This document shows positions 1 to 9,186 of a stretch of 64,000 nt of DNA, one piece after another. Below the pieces are notes generated by a model. It ran no database searches, was not told the DNA's origin, and worked only from the letters and a program-made list of their open reading frames with translations. A program made the position numbers and the translations under genes. The stretch comes from JAJFUI01 sp963754135 (GTDB lineage Bacteria; Planctomycetota; Planctomycetia; Pirellulales; Thermoguttaceae), in the NCBI GenBank assembly GCA_963754135.1, contig CAVWEY010000003.1, positions 930,001 through 994,000 of the forward strand, given 5' to 3'. The stretch's first letter is position 1; the number at the start of each line of letters is the position of its first letter.

Positions 1-2
1 TG

Positions 3-500
3 GGGCCGGACGCCGGTTTCGACTCGATCGGCGACTGGGAGGTTGCCCGGCCCATGGCCCGCTTCCTCGACCGGCTGGACCGCGCCGGCCGGCTGGCCAA
101 GACGGTCCTCTACAATCTCAATCCCGCCCAGAACGACGTGGTGGCCACGATGCTGGGCAACTTCCAGGACGGGGTGACGCCGGGCAAGGTGCAGATGGGC
201 AGCGCCTGGTGGTTCATGGATCACAAGGAGGGGATCGAGAGGCAGCTCAACGCGCTCTCGAACCAGGGGCTCTTGAGCCGGTTTGTGGGCATGGTTACCG
301 ACAGCCGGTCGTTTCTCTCCTACCCGCGGCACGAATACTTCCGCCGTATTCTGTGTAACCTGTTGGGGGGGGACATGGAGCAAGGGCTGCTGCCGGACGA
401 TGTGGAGTTGATCGGCCGGATGGTGGGCGACGTCTGTTACCGGAACCCGACGGGGTACTTGGGGTTTAATCTTGCGTCGGACACCCCCCAAGTTGTTTGA
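3..500 (+). CDS. uxaC: Uronate (glucuronate) isomerase, C-terminal part
   Basis: The reading frame is open from the window edge, so the start lies upstream. UxaC interconverts glucuronate/fructuronate and galacturonate/tagaturonate at the start of hexuronate breakdown in the cytoplasm. The family-typical C-terminal blocks are visible: DAGFDSIGDW near the edge, then GSAWWF, the GLLSRFVGMVTDSRSF block and RHEYFRRILCNLLG. About 165 residues are present, roughly the last third of a normal 470-residue enzyme. The tail after NPTGYLGFN is short and ends in a stop that overlaps the promoter of the next gene. No frameshift is seen. The identification rests on family motifs recognised by eye and is firm. 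Confidence 0.93.
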   Translation, partial: GPDAGFDSIGDWEVARPMARFLDRLDRAGRLAKTVLYNLNPAQNDVVATMLGNFQDGVTPGKVQMGSAWWFMDHKEGIERQLNALSNQGLLSRFVGMVTDSRSFLSYPRHEYFRRILCNLLGGDMEQGLLPDDVELIGRMVGDVCYRNPTGYLGFNLASDTPQVV

Positions 501-524
501 CAAATTCGCCAAAATCGTTATAAT
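497..524 (+). promoter_or_regulatory. Consensus sigma70 promoter for the sedolisin gene
   Basis: TTGACA at 497-502 and TATAAT at 519-524, both exact consensus, are separated by 16 bases. The -35 box overlaps the uxaC stop codon, so uxaC and the sedolisin gene are separate transcription units. A purine-rich AGGAGG ribosome site lies just before the ATG at 568. Confidence 0.8.
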
Positions 525-567
525 CACAATTGGTTGCGGTTCGTGAAGAAGAAGGAGAGGAGGCGCT

Positions 568-3149
568 ATGAGTGGTACTCTGCCCATTAGGGGTCTTTTC
601 GCCAGGCGGGAGGGACGCCGGACATCTGGTTGCCGCACATTGCGGCTGGAGGCATTGGAAACCCGCACTCTGCTCTCGGTCAGCGTGGCGGGTGTGGCCT
701 CCACAACTTTGATGTATGCCGGCCATGCTGCCGTGTCGCCTGCCGCAAGCCCTCCGAGCGGCTCTCTTACCCCGTCGCAAATTCGCCAAGCGTATGGCAT
801 CAACAACATCTCGTTCAACGGTGTCGCCGGCGACGGCACCGGTACGACGATCGCAATTGTTGACGCCTACAACGCGCCGAACATCGTAAGCGACGTGGCG
901 GCGTTCTCATCCTATTTCAGCTTGCCCGCCTGCAACCTCACCGTGGTGAATCAGACGGGGGGAAGCACGCTGCCGAAGAACCCGCCGGCCGATGACGACT
1001 GGGATCCGGAAATCTCCCTTGACGTGGAATGGGCGCACGCTATCGCTCCGGGGGCCAAGATTCTTCTCGTCGAGGCCACAAATGACCAAATTCCTCGCGG
1101 CAGCAGCATTCCCACCGATCTCTTTGACGCAGTGAATTATGCTTGTGGCGTAACTGGAGTCGTGGTCGTGTCGATGAGTTGGGGCCAGGGCGAGTTCAGC
1201 GGCGAGAGTTCCTACGACAGCAACTTCGTGCACGCTGGGGTAACCTTTGTCGCCGCCTCCGGTGACTCCGGGTCGCCGCCCATTTATCCGGCGATTTCGC
1301 CGGATGTGGTCTCCGTCGGCGGCACCAGCCTGTCCGTGGACAGCAACGGCAACCGCACCTCCGAAACGGGGGCCACCTTTAGCGGCGGCGGCATAAGCGG
1401 CTACGGTCAGAGCGGCACCTTTGAGAGCCAGCCCTCCTACCAAAGCTCGTACGCCATCAGCCAGAACAATTCGATCCTCCTCGGCGCAACCAAACGCTGC
1501 AATCCGGACGTATCGCTCGTCGCCAGCAACGTACCGTTTTATGATTCGTACGACTTCACGGGGGGCTGGGCCCCGACGGCGCCGCCGGACGGGTACTACG
1601 GCACCAGCTTCGCCGCCCCGCAATGGGCTGCTCTGATCGCCATCGCCGATCAAGGACGCGCCCTGGCCGGCCTCGGCTCGCTGAGCAGCGCTGCCGCGCT
1701 AGCCGATCTGTACCTGAACATTCCGGCCAGCAGCTTTTACGACATCACCAGCATCAACTCCACAAGCGGCACGACGACCGTCGGCAGCCCCGAGTATTCG
1801 TGCGGGACCGGTTACAACCTCGTCACCGGGCTTGGGGTGCCGGTGGCCAACCTGCTGGCGCCCGCCCTGGTCTACAGCACGGCGCCCGGCACGCCGGTCC
1901 TGGCGGCCGCCTACGACACCGGCGTGAGCAACAGCGACGACATCACCGACCTGAACAACAGCAGCCCCAGCGCCGTGCTCCAGTTCAGCGTCCCCAACAC
2001 CGTCAGCGGGGCGACCGTGACCCTCTATTCCGGCGGCACGCTCATCGGCACCGCCACGGCCACCGGCGCCACCACAACCGTCACCACCTCGGGGAGCTTC
2101 ACACTCACCAACGGCAGTCACGCGATCACGGCGGAGCAAACGGTGCCCGGCCTGGCGCAGTCGTCCGCCTCCGCGGCGCTCAGCGTGACCATCGACACCA
2201 CCCCGCCAAAAGTCACCAACGTGGTGATCGGCAGCAACCTGTGGAGCACCAGCTTCCTGACCTATCTGACCACGTTGAGCGGCAAGAACGTCGGCGGGTA
2301 CTCGGTTCCCGTCGGCAGCGGCGACAACTGCTCCCGTTGCCTTGGGTGAACATCGACGAGATCATGATTACCTTCAGCGAGAACGTCGCGGTCAGCCAAG
2401 CGGAATTGACCCTGCTGGGAATCAACACGGCGCAGTACAACGTCGCTGGCGGCACGTTCAGCTATAATCCGGCCAGTTTCATCGCCACCTGGACGCTCAC
2501 CCAGCCAATCGGCGACGACAACCTGGTGCTGAGCCTGAACGCCGACGGCGCCAGTCCGATCACCGACGTGGCCGGCAACCGGCTCGACGGCGAGTGGAAC
2601 AACCCGACCAGCACCAGCAGCACCGGCACGTCCACCTACCCCTCGGGCAACGGCGTGCCGGGCGGCAACTTCAATTTCCGCTTCAGCGTCCTGCCCGGCG
2701 ACGCGAACCGAAGCGGCGGCGTCGGCAGCTTGGACACTAGCTTGGTCGCCAACGCGGGCGGGCAGGTGGCCGGCGATTCCGGATATTCAATCTTCTACGA
2801 CGTCAACGGCAGTGGCGGGATCGGCAGCCTGGACACAACTCTCGTCGCCAACAATGGCGGATCGCTCTTGCCGGCGGCCGATCCGGTGGCGCCCAGCGTG
2901 GCCGTCCAGCCGCTGGCAGGCACGGCAACCACAGCGACACAATCAACCACCACCCACACGAGTGGCACGTCTGCCGCCACGAAGGGTGTTTCGACCGCGA
3001 TTGCGGTCGCCGTGGCGCCGCGGCAAGGAATCGTCACTCCGCCGCTCCGCGCAGGTCTCGTCGATCAGGTGTTCGGGGCGCGGTCTTTGCTCGACGTGGA
3101 AAGCCAGTTTTTTCCCGGTTTAGAGCTGAATTTCGCCAAAAAGATTTAG
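568..3149 (+). CDS. Secreted sedolisin-family (S53) serine-carboxyl peptidase with dockerin-like tail; one frameshift
   Basis: Sedolisins are acid-type peptidases with a Ser-Glu-Asp triad. Visible here are Glu148 and Asp152 (PEISLD), Asp233 (SGDSGS, oxyanion hole) and Ser347 (GTSFAAPQW). Residues 27-37 carry LEALETRTLLS, the N-terminal export-type motif common on large planctomycete extracellular proteins. After the catalytic domain come Ig-like Thr/Ser-rich repeats, a region with TFSENV, and at about 2690-2870 two dockerin-like calcium-loop repeats (GDANRSGG, DVNGSGG). The frame breaks near 2325: the first frame stops at 2349, while the natural continuation runs one base out of register to 3149. 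One base appears to be missing. The protein is probably surface-exposed or secreted. Start chosen from the strong AGGAGG site and the promoter at 497-524. Confidence 0.88.
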
Positions 3150-3167
3150 GAAATATCTACCGGTTGG

Positions 3168-3196
3168 TTGACAAAAACGCGGTGGCTTAGTATACT
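3168..3196 (+). promoter_or_regulatory. Sigma70 promoter for the PEP-CTERM gene
   Basis: TTGACA at 3168-3173 and TATACT at 3191-3196 with an exact 17-base spacer lie between the sedolisin stop and the next ATG. The leader is about 100 bases. Only one -10 position differs from consensus. Confidence 0.78.
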
Positions 3197-3301
3197 GCGG
3201 GAGTGCCGGGAATCGACGGGGCATACCGTCGGTTGCCGGTGCGCCCGAGAGAACAACAGATCACTCCACTTGAAGCGCGCCATGAGGCAGCGGAGGGACC
3301 G

Positions 3302-3913
3302 ATGAAGAGAATCGCAGCAATTGTCGTATTGGCGTCGTTGGCAGCCGCTTCGCCCGTGGCGGCCAGTGCGATTCCGTCGATTACGACGACCGCGCCGACG
3401 TTTCAAGTCAGCAACACCAGCCCAAGCTCAACCTGGAATTTCACGTTGACCACGGATTTCGTGGGTACGTATGCCGTAGACGCATACGACATTGGACTAA
3501 CCCTGACCGCCGTGACCGGCGTGGTTGGCCCGACGGGGCTCTCATTTACAGGCGCCGTAATACCTTCAGATTATGTCTTCACCCAGGCGGTTGTTCCGTT
3601 GATTATTCCAACCGACACGGCCAGCAATATCTTCGCGGAAGACTATTTGTCGACCCCCAGCACTACCGAAACGATTAGCGACGTCACCCGAAACCTGTTG
3701 ACGGTGAACTATTCGATCGCCCCGGGGTCGGTCGGCGTGTTCGACGTGACGCTTCGCATCGTGGACGGCTTCAACAATTATCTTGTTGGCGATCTCTCCC
3801 CCCAAGTTCTCGTGAACGGCGTGATCACCGTCGTTCCCGAGCCGTCATCTCTGGTGCTTCTGTCGTGCGCGGCGGCGGCGTGGCTCTTCTGGCGGCGCCG
3901 ACGCGGCCAGTAG
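3302..3913 (+). CDS. PEP-CTERM sorted exported protein
   Basis: This 203-residue protein starts with a clear Sec signal peptide (MKRIAAIVVLASLAAA, then PVAASA before the cut site). It ends in a textbook PEP-CTERM signal: VVPEPSS, a hydrophobic stretch, then RRRRGQ. PEP-CTERM proteins are cut and anchored by exosortase in exopolysaccharide-producing bacteria. The middle is Thr/Val-rich and beta-like with no catalytic motif, so the role is structural or unknown. An in-frame ATG is absent further upstream except by extending to 3203; the start at 3302 is preferred because it begins the signal peptide. The gene has its own promoter at 3168-3196 and converges on the TPR gene remnant. Confidence 0.85.
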   Translation: MKRIAAIVVLASLAAASPVAASAIPSITTTAPTFQVSNTSPSSTWNFTLTTDFVGTYAVDAYDIGLTLTAVTGVVGPTGLSFTGAVIPSDYVFTQAVVPLIIPTDTASNIFAEDYLSTPSTTETISDVTRNLLTVNYSIAPGSVGVFDVTLRIVDGFNNYLVGDLSPQVLVNGVITVVPEPSSLVLLSCAAAAWLFWRRRRGQ

Positions 3914-3937
3914 CCGCTCTCTTGTCGGCCATTTCTT

Positions 3938-5071
3938 CTACCGTGCTTGCATCCGTCGCCGCAGCGCTTCGATCTCCGGGCGGAGGGAATCCGGCGCCGT
4001 CCTGGCCAGGTCCTGAAGGACGTGCAGCGATTGGCCGGTTTCGCCCGCCTGGAACAGAGCCGCGGCCAGGTGAAGCGAAAGCGTCGGCCGTTGGGGCGAC
4101 AACCGGACCGCGTTGCGGAACGCATCGGCGGCTTCCGCCGGCCGGTCCGTCAGCATGAGAATCATTCCGTAGTTGGCCTGCGCGTACCAGTCCCACGGCC
4201 GCTTGCCGGCCGCGGCTCGGAAGGTCTCCAACACGCGGGGAAGCTCTCGGCGCCGCAGCAGCGCTGCCTCGGCCGCGGTTTGCGGGTCGATGCGCCACGC
4301 TGCCTGCCAGTGAGCTTCCGCGGAGGGCGGGTCCAAGTCGGCCAGCAGGTCTGCGCGGAGGCCCACGCCTGCCTGCGCGGCCAGAGGTTCGACTGGGTTG
4401 ATTCGTGCAGAAGCTCGTTGAGCGTCTGCCGCGCCTTCACAGGCTCGTGCAACAGCAGGTACGTTTGGGCCAGGTTCAACAGCAGGTCGGGCGAGCCGGG
4501 CAGAATGGCCTCGGCCGCCTGGAATTGCTCCAGGGCGGCCCGCGGATCCCGGCCCACGGTCGAGCGGCCGAGCAGGTAGTGGGCGTCGGGGTTCTTCGAG
4601 CCGTATTCCAGCGCCCGGCGATAGGCCGCCGCCGCGCCCTGGAGGTCGCCCGCTTCGCCGAAGCTGTTGCCCAGGTTGACGTAATCGACCGCCCAGCCGT
4701 CTTGCGGCAATCCGAACCAGAAGGGCCAGCAGAGCAGCCCGCAGAGAAGGGTTGACGCCGCGAAGCCGAGCAACGCGCGATGCCGCCGCCGGCGGACCGC
4801 ATCGACCACGTCGATCGCGCCCCACGCGGCCGGCAGGATCAGCAGCGGGACGGCGGGCAGGCGGAAGCGGGCCGTCACGAAAAACGCCACGCCCGCCAGC
4901 CAATAGCCGGCCACCCATAGCAGGCACAACAGGCCGGCCTTCCGCTCGGGGACGGTTCCGCGCCGCCACAACCCGAACAGTCCCCAGGCGGCCAAGGGCA
5001 GGATCGCCGCGAACCGCACGGGATCGGCCCCGAGCGGCCAACAGAATTGCTGCATGAAATGGTAGCAGATG
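3938..5071 (-). pseudogene. 3' part of an IS-interrupted membrane glycosyltransferase-TPR gene
   Basis: This is the distal half of the gene that resumes at 6749-7793. It begins at the left edge of the insertion sequence (target duplication 5063-5071). It encodes several membrane segments (for example AVPLLILPAAWGAIDVV), then TPR repeats (VNLGNSFGEAGDLQGAAAAYRRAL and following, here only in part) to the stop at 3938-3940. The sequence over the junction rebuilds as NNICY-HFMQQF, and the insert plus duplication (1686 bases) is a multiple of three, so the frame matches on both sides. A separate single-base frameshift lies near 4370, where the TPR frame continues in another register. TPR tails after GT39-like membrane domains occur in glycosylation proteins; the exact substrate cannot be read. 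Confidence 0.75.
5063..5071. repeat. Left 9-base target-site duplication of the IS
   Basis: TAGCAGATG directly abuts the left inverted repeat and is repeated exactly at 6749-6757. Nine bases is usual for several IS4-family groups. Confidence 0.88.
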
Positions 5072-6748
5072 CTATGCCGTTGCGCTTTTTTCGGTAAATC
5101 GTTGTGAAACGCCTTGGTTTCTCGGTATTTGAGGGCGGTTGTGCGATGTTTGCCTTATGCGACCTGGCAAGGAGTCTGACGACGCAGTTCGCGGAGCAGG
5201 CGACACCGCCCGCCAACGGTACGCAGACGATGCTCGATCCACGCGACGTTCCATCGCTGGCAGAGCGATTCGAGCATCCGCAATCGGTCCGTCGCACGGG
5301 CCTGTACCCAGTCGGCTCCGATCTTCACGCCCTCCCGCTGCATATCGCGCAGCCGTTGCTGCTCCAGCAACAACAACCCCATCAGCAGCATGTCCAGGTA
5401 ACGCTCCACCGCCTCGAACTTCATCAGCACATAACACTCGAACTGCATCCGACTCTTCAATTCCCGGAAGAACAGTTCCACCTGCCAGCGGACTTCGTAC
5501 CACTCGATCACCTGCCGGGCGGTCGCCGTCAGATCGGTGCAAGCCAGCACCTTGCGGTGCCAACGCGCCGGCTTGCGACTGTCTTCGCGGCGATACGAAA
5601 CTGGGGCGCGATGGTAGGCCCACCACTCGGCCGACTGGCCCGGCGAGAGTTGCACCTTCGGATTCTCCTTGTACGACGCCACGATCAGACAGTCGCCCAG
5701 CTTGGAGACCGTCGCTTGGTGCGCCGCGACGGCGTACCGCCGCTTCGTTTTCTTGACTCGCAAGTTGTCGGCGTGTCGCCGACGGGCGAAGACGTGGTCT
5801 TCGTTGTCCACCGCGAGGTCGAGCAGGGCAAACTCCTTCCGTGTCCAGCGCCGCGTCCAGGCCACCACGGGGTCGCCCGAGACCAACGCCGCGTCCTGGT
5901 CTGGTGTGCGGGCCAGCACCCGATTCGGATCGAGCGGAAAGACCGCGTGAAAATGGCGTTTTCGGCACGCTTTGTGGATCGCGCCGGCATCGAAGGCGCT
6001 GTCGAAGGTCACGATCACGTCCACGTCGTCGGGCACGCGCAGTTCGCGGATCATAGCCGCCGCCAGGTCGATCGTCGTCCGAAAGCGCCGCTTGTGTTTG
6101 CGGCAGTAATCCGCCGTGTAGTAGCTCTTCCGCGGCACAGGCAGCCGTGCGCCGCGGTCGGTCAGCACCAGCCCCATCAGAAAGGCGTGCTGGCGGGTGT
6201 TCTTCCGCGGGATTCCGCCGCTTCGACATGAGGATCAAGTTTTCCATTCTGCTCCGACATCGTGGCATGGTAGGTTGTGTCGATGGCCACGATCCATTGC
6301 CGCCGCTTGCCTTTCGCCTGTCGTCGCTCCCAGGCATCCACGTTGTCCAAGAGCCGGTCGTACAGGTCCACACACCAATCCCGCGTTCGCCATTGGGGGT
6401 TGGTCAGCCGGCGAGAGATCGTGGCCGCGTGACAGCGACCGCCCAGGACCTCGCCCGCGATCGTCTTGAGGCAGCGTCGATGAGGAGCCAGGAGGAAGGC
6501 CAGCACCATCGGAGCCAAGGCGCGTTGGATGGGCCGGGAGCACTTCGCCGTGGTTTTGGAAAAGAACGACTTGACCTCCCGAGGTACGCCCAATACGATC
6601 ATGGCAGACTCCTTTCCTGGATGCGGACGGCGATCCTGCCGCCCGGTTTGTTGTGGACTCATCCAGGATACGGAGTCTTTTTGTTCGTCCCAACATCATT
6701 TACGCCACGCTAGCATTGCTTTCACAACGAAAAAGCGCAACGGCATAG
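5072..6748. mobile_element. IS4-type insertion sequence, 1677 bp
   Basis: The element has matching ends: CTATGCCGTTGCGCTTTTT at the left (from 5072) and its reverse complement at the right (ending at 6748). Nine-base direct repeats flank it (5063-5071, 6749-6757). One transposase gene on the minus strand fills it. Because the ends, duplication and target gene can all be rebuilt exactly, the insertion looks recent. It splits a glycosyltransferase-TPR gene. Confidence 0.9.
5155..6602 (-). CDS. IS4-family DDE transposase, one frameshift
   Basis: The first catalytic Asp is in VAIDTTYHATM and the second in VTFDSAFDAG. The C-terminal block WYEVRWQVELFFRELK fits the IS4 Y-(2)-R-(3)-E-(6)-K signature exactly and supplies the catalytic Glu. 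The start at 6602 (MIVLGVPREVK) is chosen because AAAGGAG lies just upstream. The frame breaks once near 6200, between KLDPH and the next segment, so the gene as read would be split. This may be a sequence error or an inactivated copy. It fills nearly all of the insertion sequence. Confidence 0.88.
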
Positions 6749-6757
6749 TAGCAGATG
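6749..6757. repeat. Right 9-base target-site duplication of the IS
   Basis: TAGCAGATG repeated exactly from 5063-5071, directly beyond the right inverted repeat. Confidence 0.88.
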
Positions 6758-7793
6758 TTGTTGCGGAATTCGCGGCGGTTGAACACCGCGGCGGCCTTCT
6801 TCACGAGTCGGCCGGCGGCCGCGGCCGGCGACGCCTCGATCTCCCGCCACGCCGCCCCGGACCACCAGCGGTCGGCCGCCACGGGATCGTCCAGGACCTC
6901 TTGCGGGATGCGGGCAACCATCCGCTCCCACCGCAGCCCCACGGGCACGGCCGAGATGCCGTCGGCCGCCGCCGCGTTGCCGGTGTAGAAATTGATGCCG
7001 GCGTTGCTCGAGACGAGGATCAGGCGATGCGTCAAACAATAGTTCCGCACGGCGACGGGGGCCAGGGCAACCGCCAAACCGGCCGCAAGACAGCCGCCGG
7101 CGGCGATCCGTCGCCGCCACGGAACAGCGCGGGCTGCCCACAACGCATAGGCCGCGACCAGCAGCACGGGCAGGAGAACGTCCGGCCGCACGCCCGCCGA
7201 CAGTCCCAGCAGCCCGCCGGCCGCCGCCAGCCGCCAAGAGGACCAGGACTTCGCCGACAGCAACAAAAGCATGGCCGAGAGGTTCAGGACGATGGTCACC
7301 GCGGGCGTAAGAAGCTGCATCTCGAAAAACACCAGCGGCGCATACATGGCGCCGAGGATTCCGGCGACGCGGCCGACGATGCGCCCAACAACCGGGCACC
7401 GAGCAGGGCCAACAGCACGCAGGAGCAGGCCCCGAGCACAAATTGTGTCCACTGGACCAGCGCCACGTGGCGTCCGAAGAGGGTGTAGAGTGCGGCCAGG
7501 AAATAGGGATACAGAGGCGGTTTCGCCACGTCATCGGGGCCGTCGCCCAACCAATCGCCGGCGGCGATCCGTTGTGCCCAGAGGTCGTGATGCGCGGCAT
7601 CGACGACAGGGTATTGAAAGAGCGGGTGGTTGCCGGCTTCGAGAAAGCAGAGCCCCCGAAAGGCCAGGGCCAGGAAGAAGATCGCGGCCGCCCAGCGACG
7701 GCCGATGCGTTGAGAAGCTGCGGACTCGACCTTACCGGCAGCCGTGGAGGGCACCGTCAGGCGGCGTGCGGCACTTCTTCGGCGGCGCCCCAT
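6749..7793 (-). pseudogene. 5' part of the IS-interrupted membrane glycosyltransferase (GT39/ArnT-like)
   Basis: This half holds the start (ATG at 7793) and an N-terminal membrane segment (AAIFFLALAFRGLCFL). The loop that follows has the ...PPLYPYFLAALYTLFG pattern of dolichyl-phosphate-mannose/ArnT-like glycosyltransferases, followed by more hydrophobic segments and GLSAGVRPDVLLPVLL. Such enzymes move sugars from lipid carriers on the outer face of the membrane. A one-base frameshift lies near 7383: LLGARLLG should continue into RIVGRVAGILG. The gene then runs into the right end of the insertion sequence and resumes at 5071. It starts about 40 bases after the C39-like PEP-CTERM gene on the same strand. 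Confidence 0.75.
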
Positions 7794-7833
7794 GCAGCCT
7801 CGATTCCACTCCCGGAGGTCAACACAAAGCGCA

Positions 7834-8692
7834 CTATCGGGCGCGGCGGCGCTTATACGCGATCAGGCCCACCAGCGCGCTTACCGCCACCAGGGCCAAC
7901 GTGGACGGCTCGGGCAGCGTGAGCGCCATCACGCCCCATTGCGCCATTCCGCCGTAGCTCCCGCCCCAAGTCATCGTCTCGCCTACCGAGTTCCACGTGT
8001 CGTAGATGTCGACCGTGTTCGATCCGCTGTAGCCGTAGCCGAGCATGGTGTGGCCGTCGAGCTGGATGATGACCGGCCGGCCGGCATCGATTTCCGCTTT
8101 GTAGTTGGCCCACGTGAACCCGCTGCTGAAAGTTCCGCCATCGGGATTCTGGGCCCCCTGGACCACTTCGGTGTAGATGTTCGAAGTGCTGATGTTGTAG
8201 CCGCAGTACCTGCGTGATATATTGGTAGACGCCGTACATGGCGTCTGAAGATTGGACTCCCCAGGAGACAATCGTTGCTGCAGTCACTTTTCCGCCGCTT
8301 GGGTCATAATAAAACTCGCTGCTTCCAGTGTGGTCGGTGTGCATGTAATCGGCTATACAATTCATCGATGTGCTATTCTGGCCGGCAAGGTAGGCGGCAA
8401 TGTGCTCCGGACTGGCAATGGCAGCTTCCGCTATCGGGCCGGAGCTAGTTTCGGCCATGCCGCCTTGGATTAGATTGGGATAATTAAGGCCACCGTAGCC
8501 GTTGCGGTCGTAATAGCCCAACAACATGCCCACGGAAGTCGGCGAACAGCCGTACCACCACAGGTAGTTGCAGGTATTGGATAGGGGGTTCGTCGTCCCT
8601 TGTTCAATGGCGACAAGAGCGTCCGCCGATGCCGTTGAAGCGATGGCCCAAGTGGCCCAAAAGAGAACCATCGCGGTTGCGAGGCGTCTCAT
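7834..8692 (-). CDS. PEP-CTERM protein with C39-like cysteine peptidase fold; one frameshift
   Basis: The N-terminus is a signal peptide (MRRLATAMVLFWATWAIAS). The body has the papain-like C39 pattern: the candidate catalytic Cys49 in YGCSPTSVGM, a His in DGHTMLGYGY and an Asp/Asn in DTWN. The C-terminus LPEPSTLALV plus a hydrophobic stretch and KRRRAR is a PEP-CTERM anchor. The frame breaks near 8210, between the YQYITQ region and CGYNIST; the two frames together make about 285 residues. An AGGAGG ribosome site precedes the ATG and a good promoter lies at 8811-8838. Probably an exported, surface-retained protein; peptidase activity is inferred from the three residues only. Confidence 0.8.
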
Positions 8693-8810
8693 CAGCGCTA
8701 CCTCCTTCTCTGCTCAGAAGTTGCAATATGGCGTAGGCACGGAGGGCGTTGTCCCGGCAAGCAACCCTTTTGCGCGTAGAGTTTAACGGTACAGTCCCAC
8801 CAATCCTCAC

Positions 8811-8838
8811 AATATACAGGTTGAGCGGGCTTTGTCAA
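8811..8838 (-). promoter_or_regulatory. Sigma70 promoter for the C39/PEP-CTERM gene
   Basis: Read on the minus strand, TTGACA (8833-8838) and TATATT (8811-8816) are separated by 16 bases. They lie about 120 bases upstream of the ATG at 8692. Confidence 0.72.
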
Positions 8839-9186
8839 TAAGTTCGTGGCGATCTTCGCCGGTTACGGAACGAGCCGCCCGTATGGGTGGTGATCTACAG
8901 CGACGGCGATATGGCTCCCACTGAAGCCGCGACCAGCGACAGGCAGCCCGTCGGCCGTGCTTGAACATTGTGCGGCGTAGCCGCAGCCAATTATGATGTA
9001 ACGACTTGCGCATCCCTTGAAAAAAGCGGCCGCCGCCGGCTTGGGGGGGTAAGCCAGCGGCGGCACAGGGAGGGCGTTTGCCCTGATTCGTATTGCAAAT
9101 TGGAAATTGCAAATTTTCAATTTGCAATTATCAGTCGTTGGTCAGCCCTCACCCTAGCCCTCTCCCAAAAGGAGAAGGGACAGGAA
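8839..9186. other. Intergenic region with hairpins, no gene seen
   Basis: No open frame here looks coding. The stretch holds a GC-rich imperfect palindrome around 9028-9068, the AT-rich perfect hairpin at 9105-9129, and a CCCTCACCCTAGCCCTCTCCC-type sequence with a matching GGAGAAGGGA at 9145-9180. These lie just beyond the stop of the secretin gene and may help end its transcript. Confidence 0.55.
9105..9129. repeat. Perfect 11-bp AT-rich hairpin
   Basis: AATTGCAAATT at 9105-9115 pairs exactly with 9119-9129 around a three-base loop. A further related copy lies just left of it. It is downstream of the pilus-type operon on the minus strand and could act as a terminator-like or repetitive element. 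Confidence 0.6.

Noticed and set aside
2300..2349. Programmed -1 frameshift in the sedolisin gene
   Set aside because: No slippery heptamer or downstream structure stands out, and the window has many similar one-base breaks, so a sequence error is simpler.
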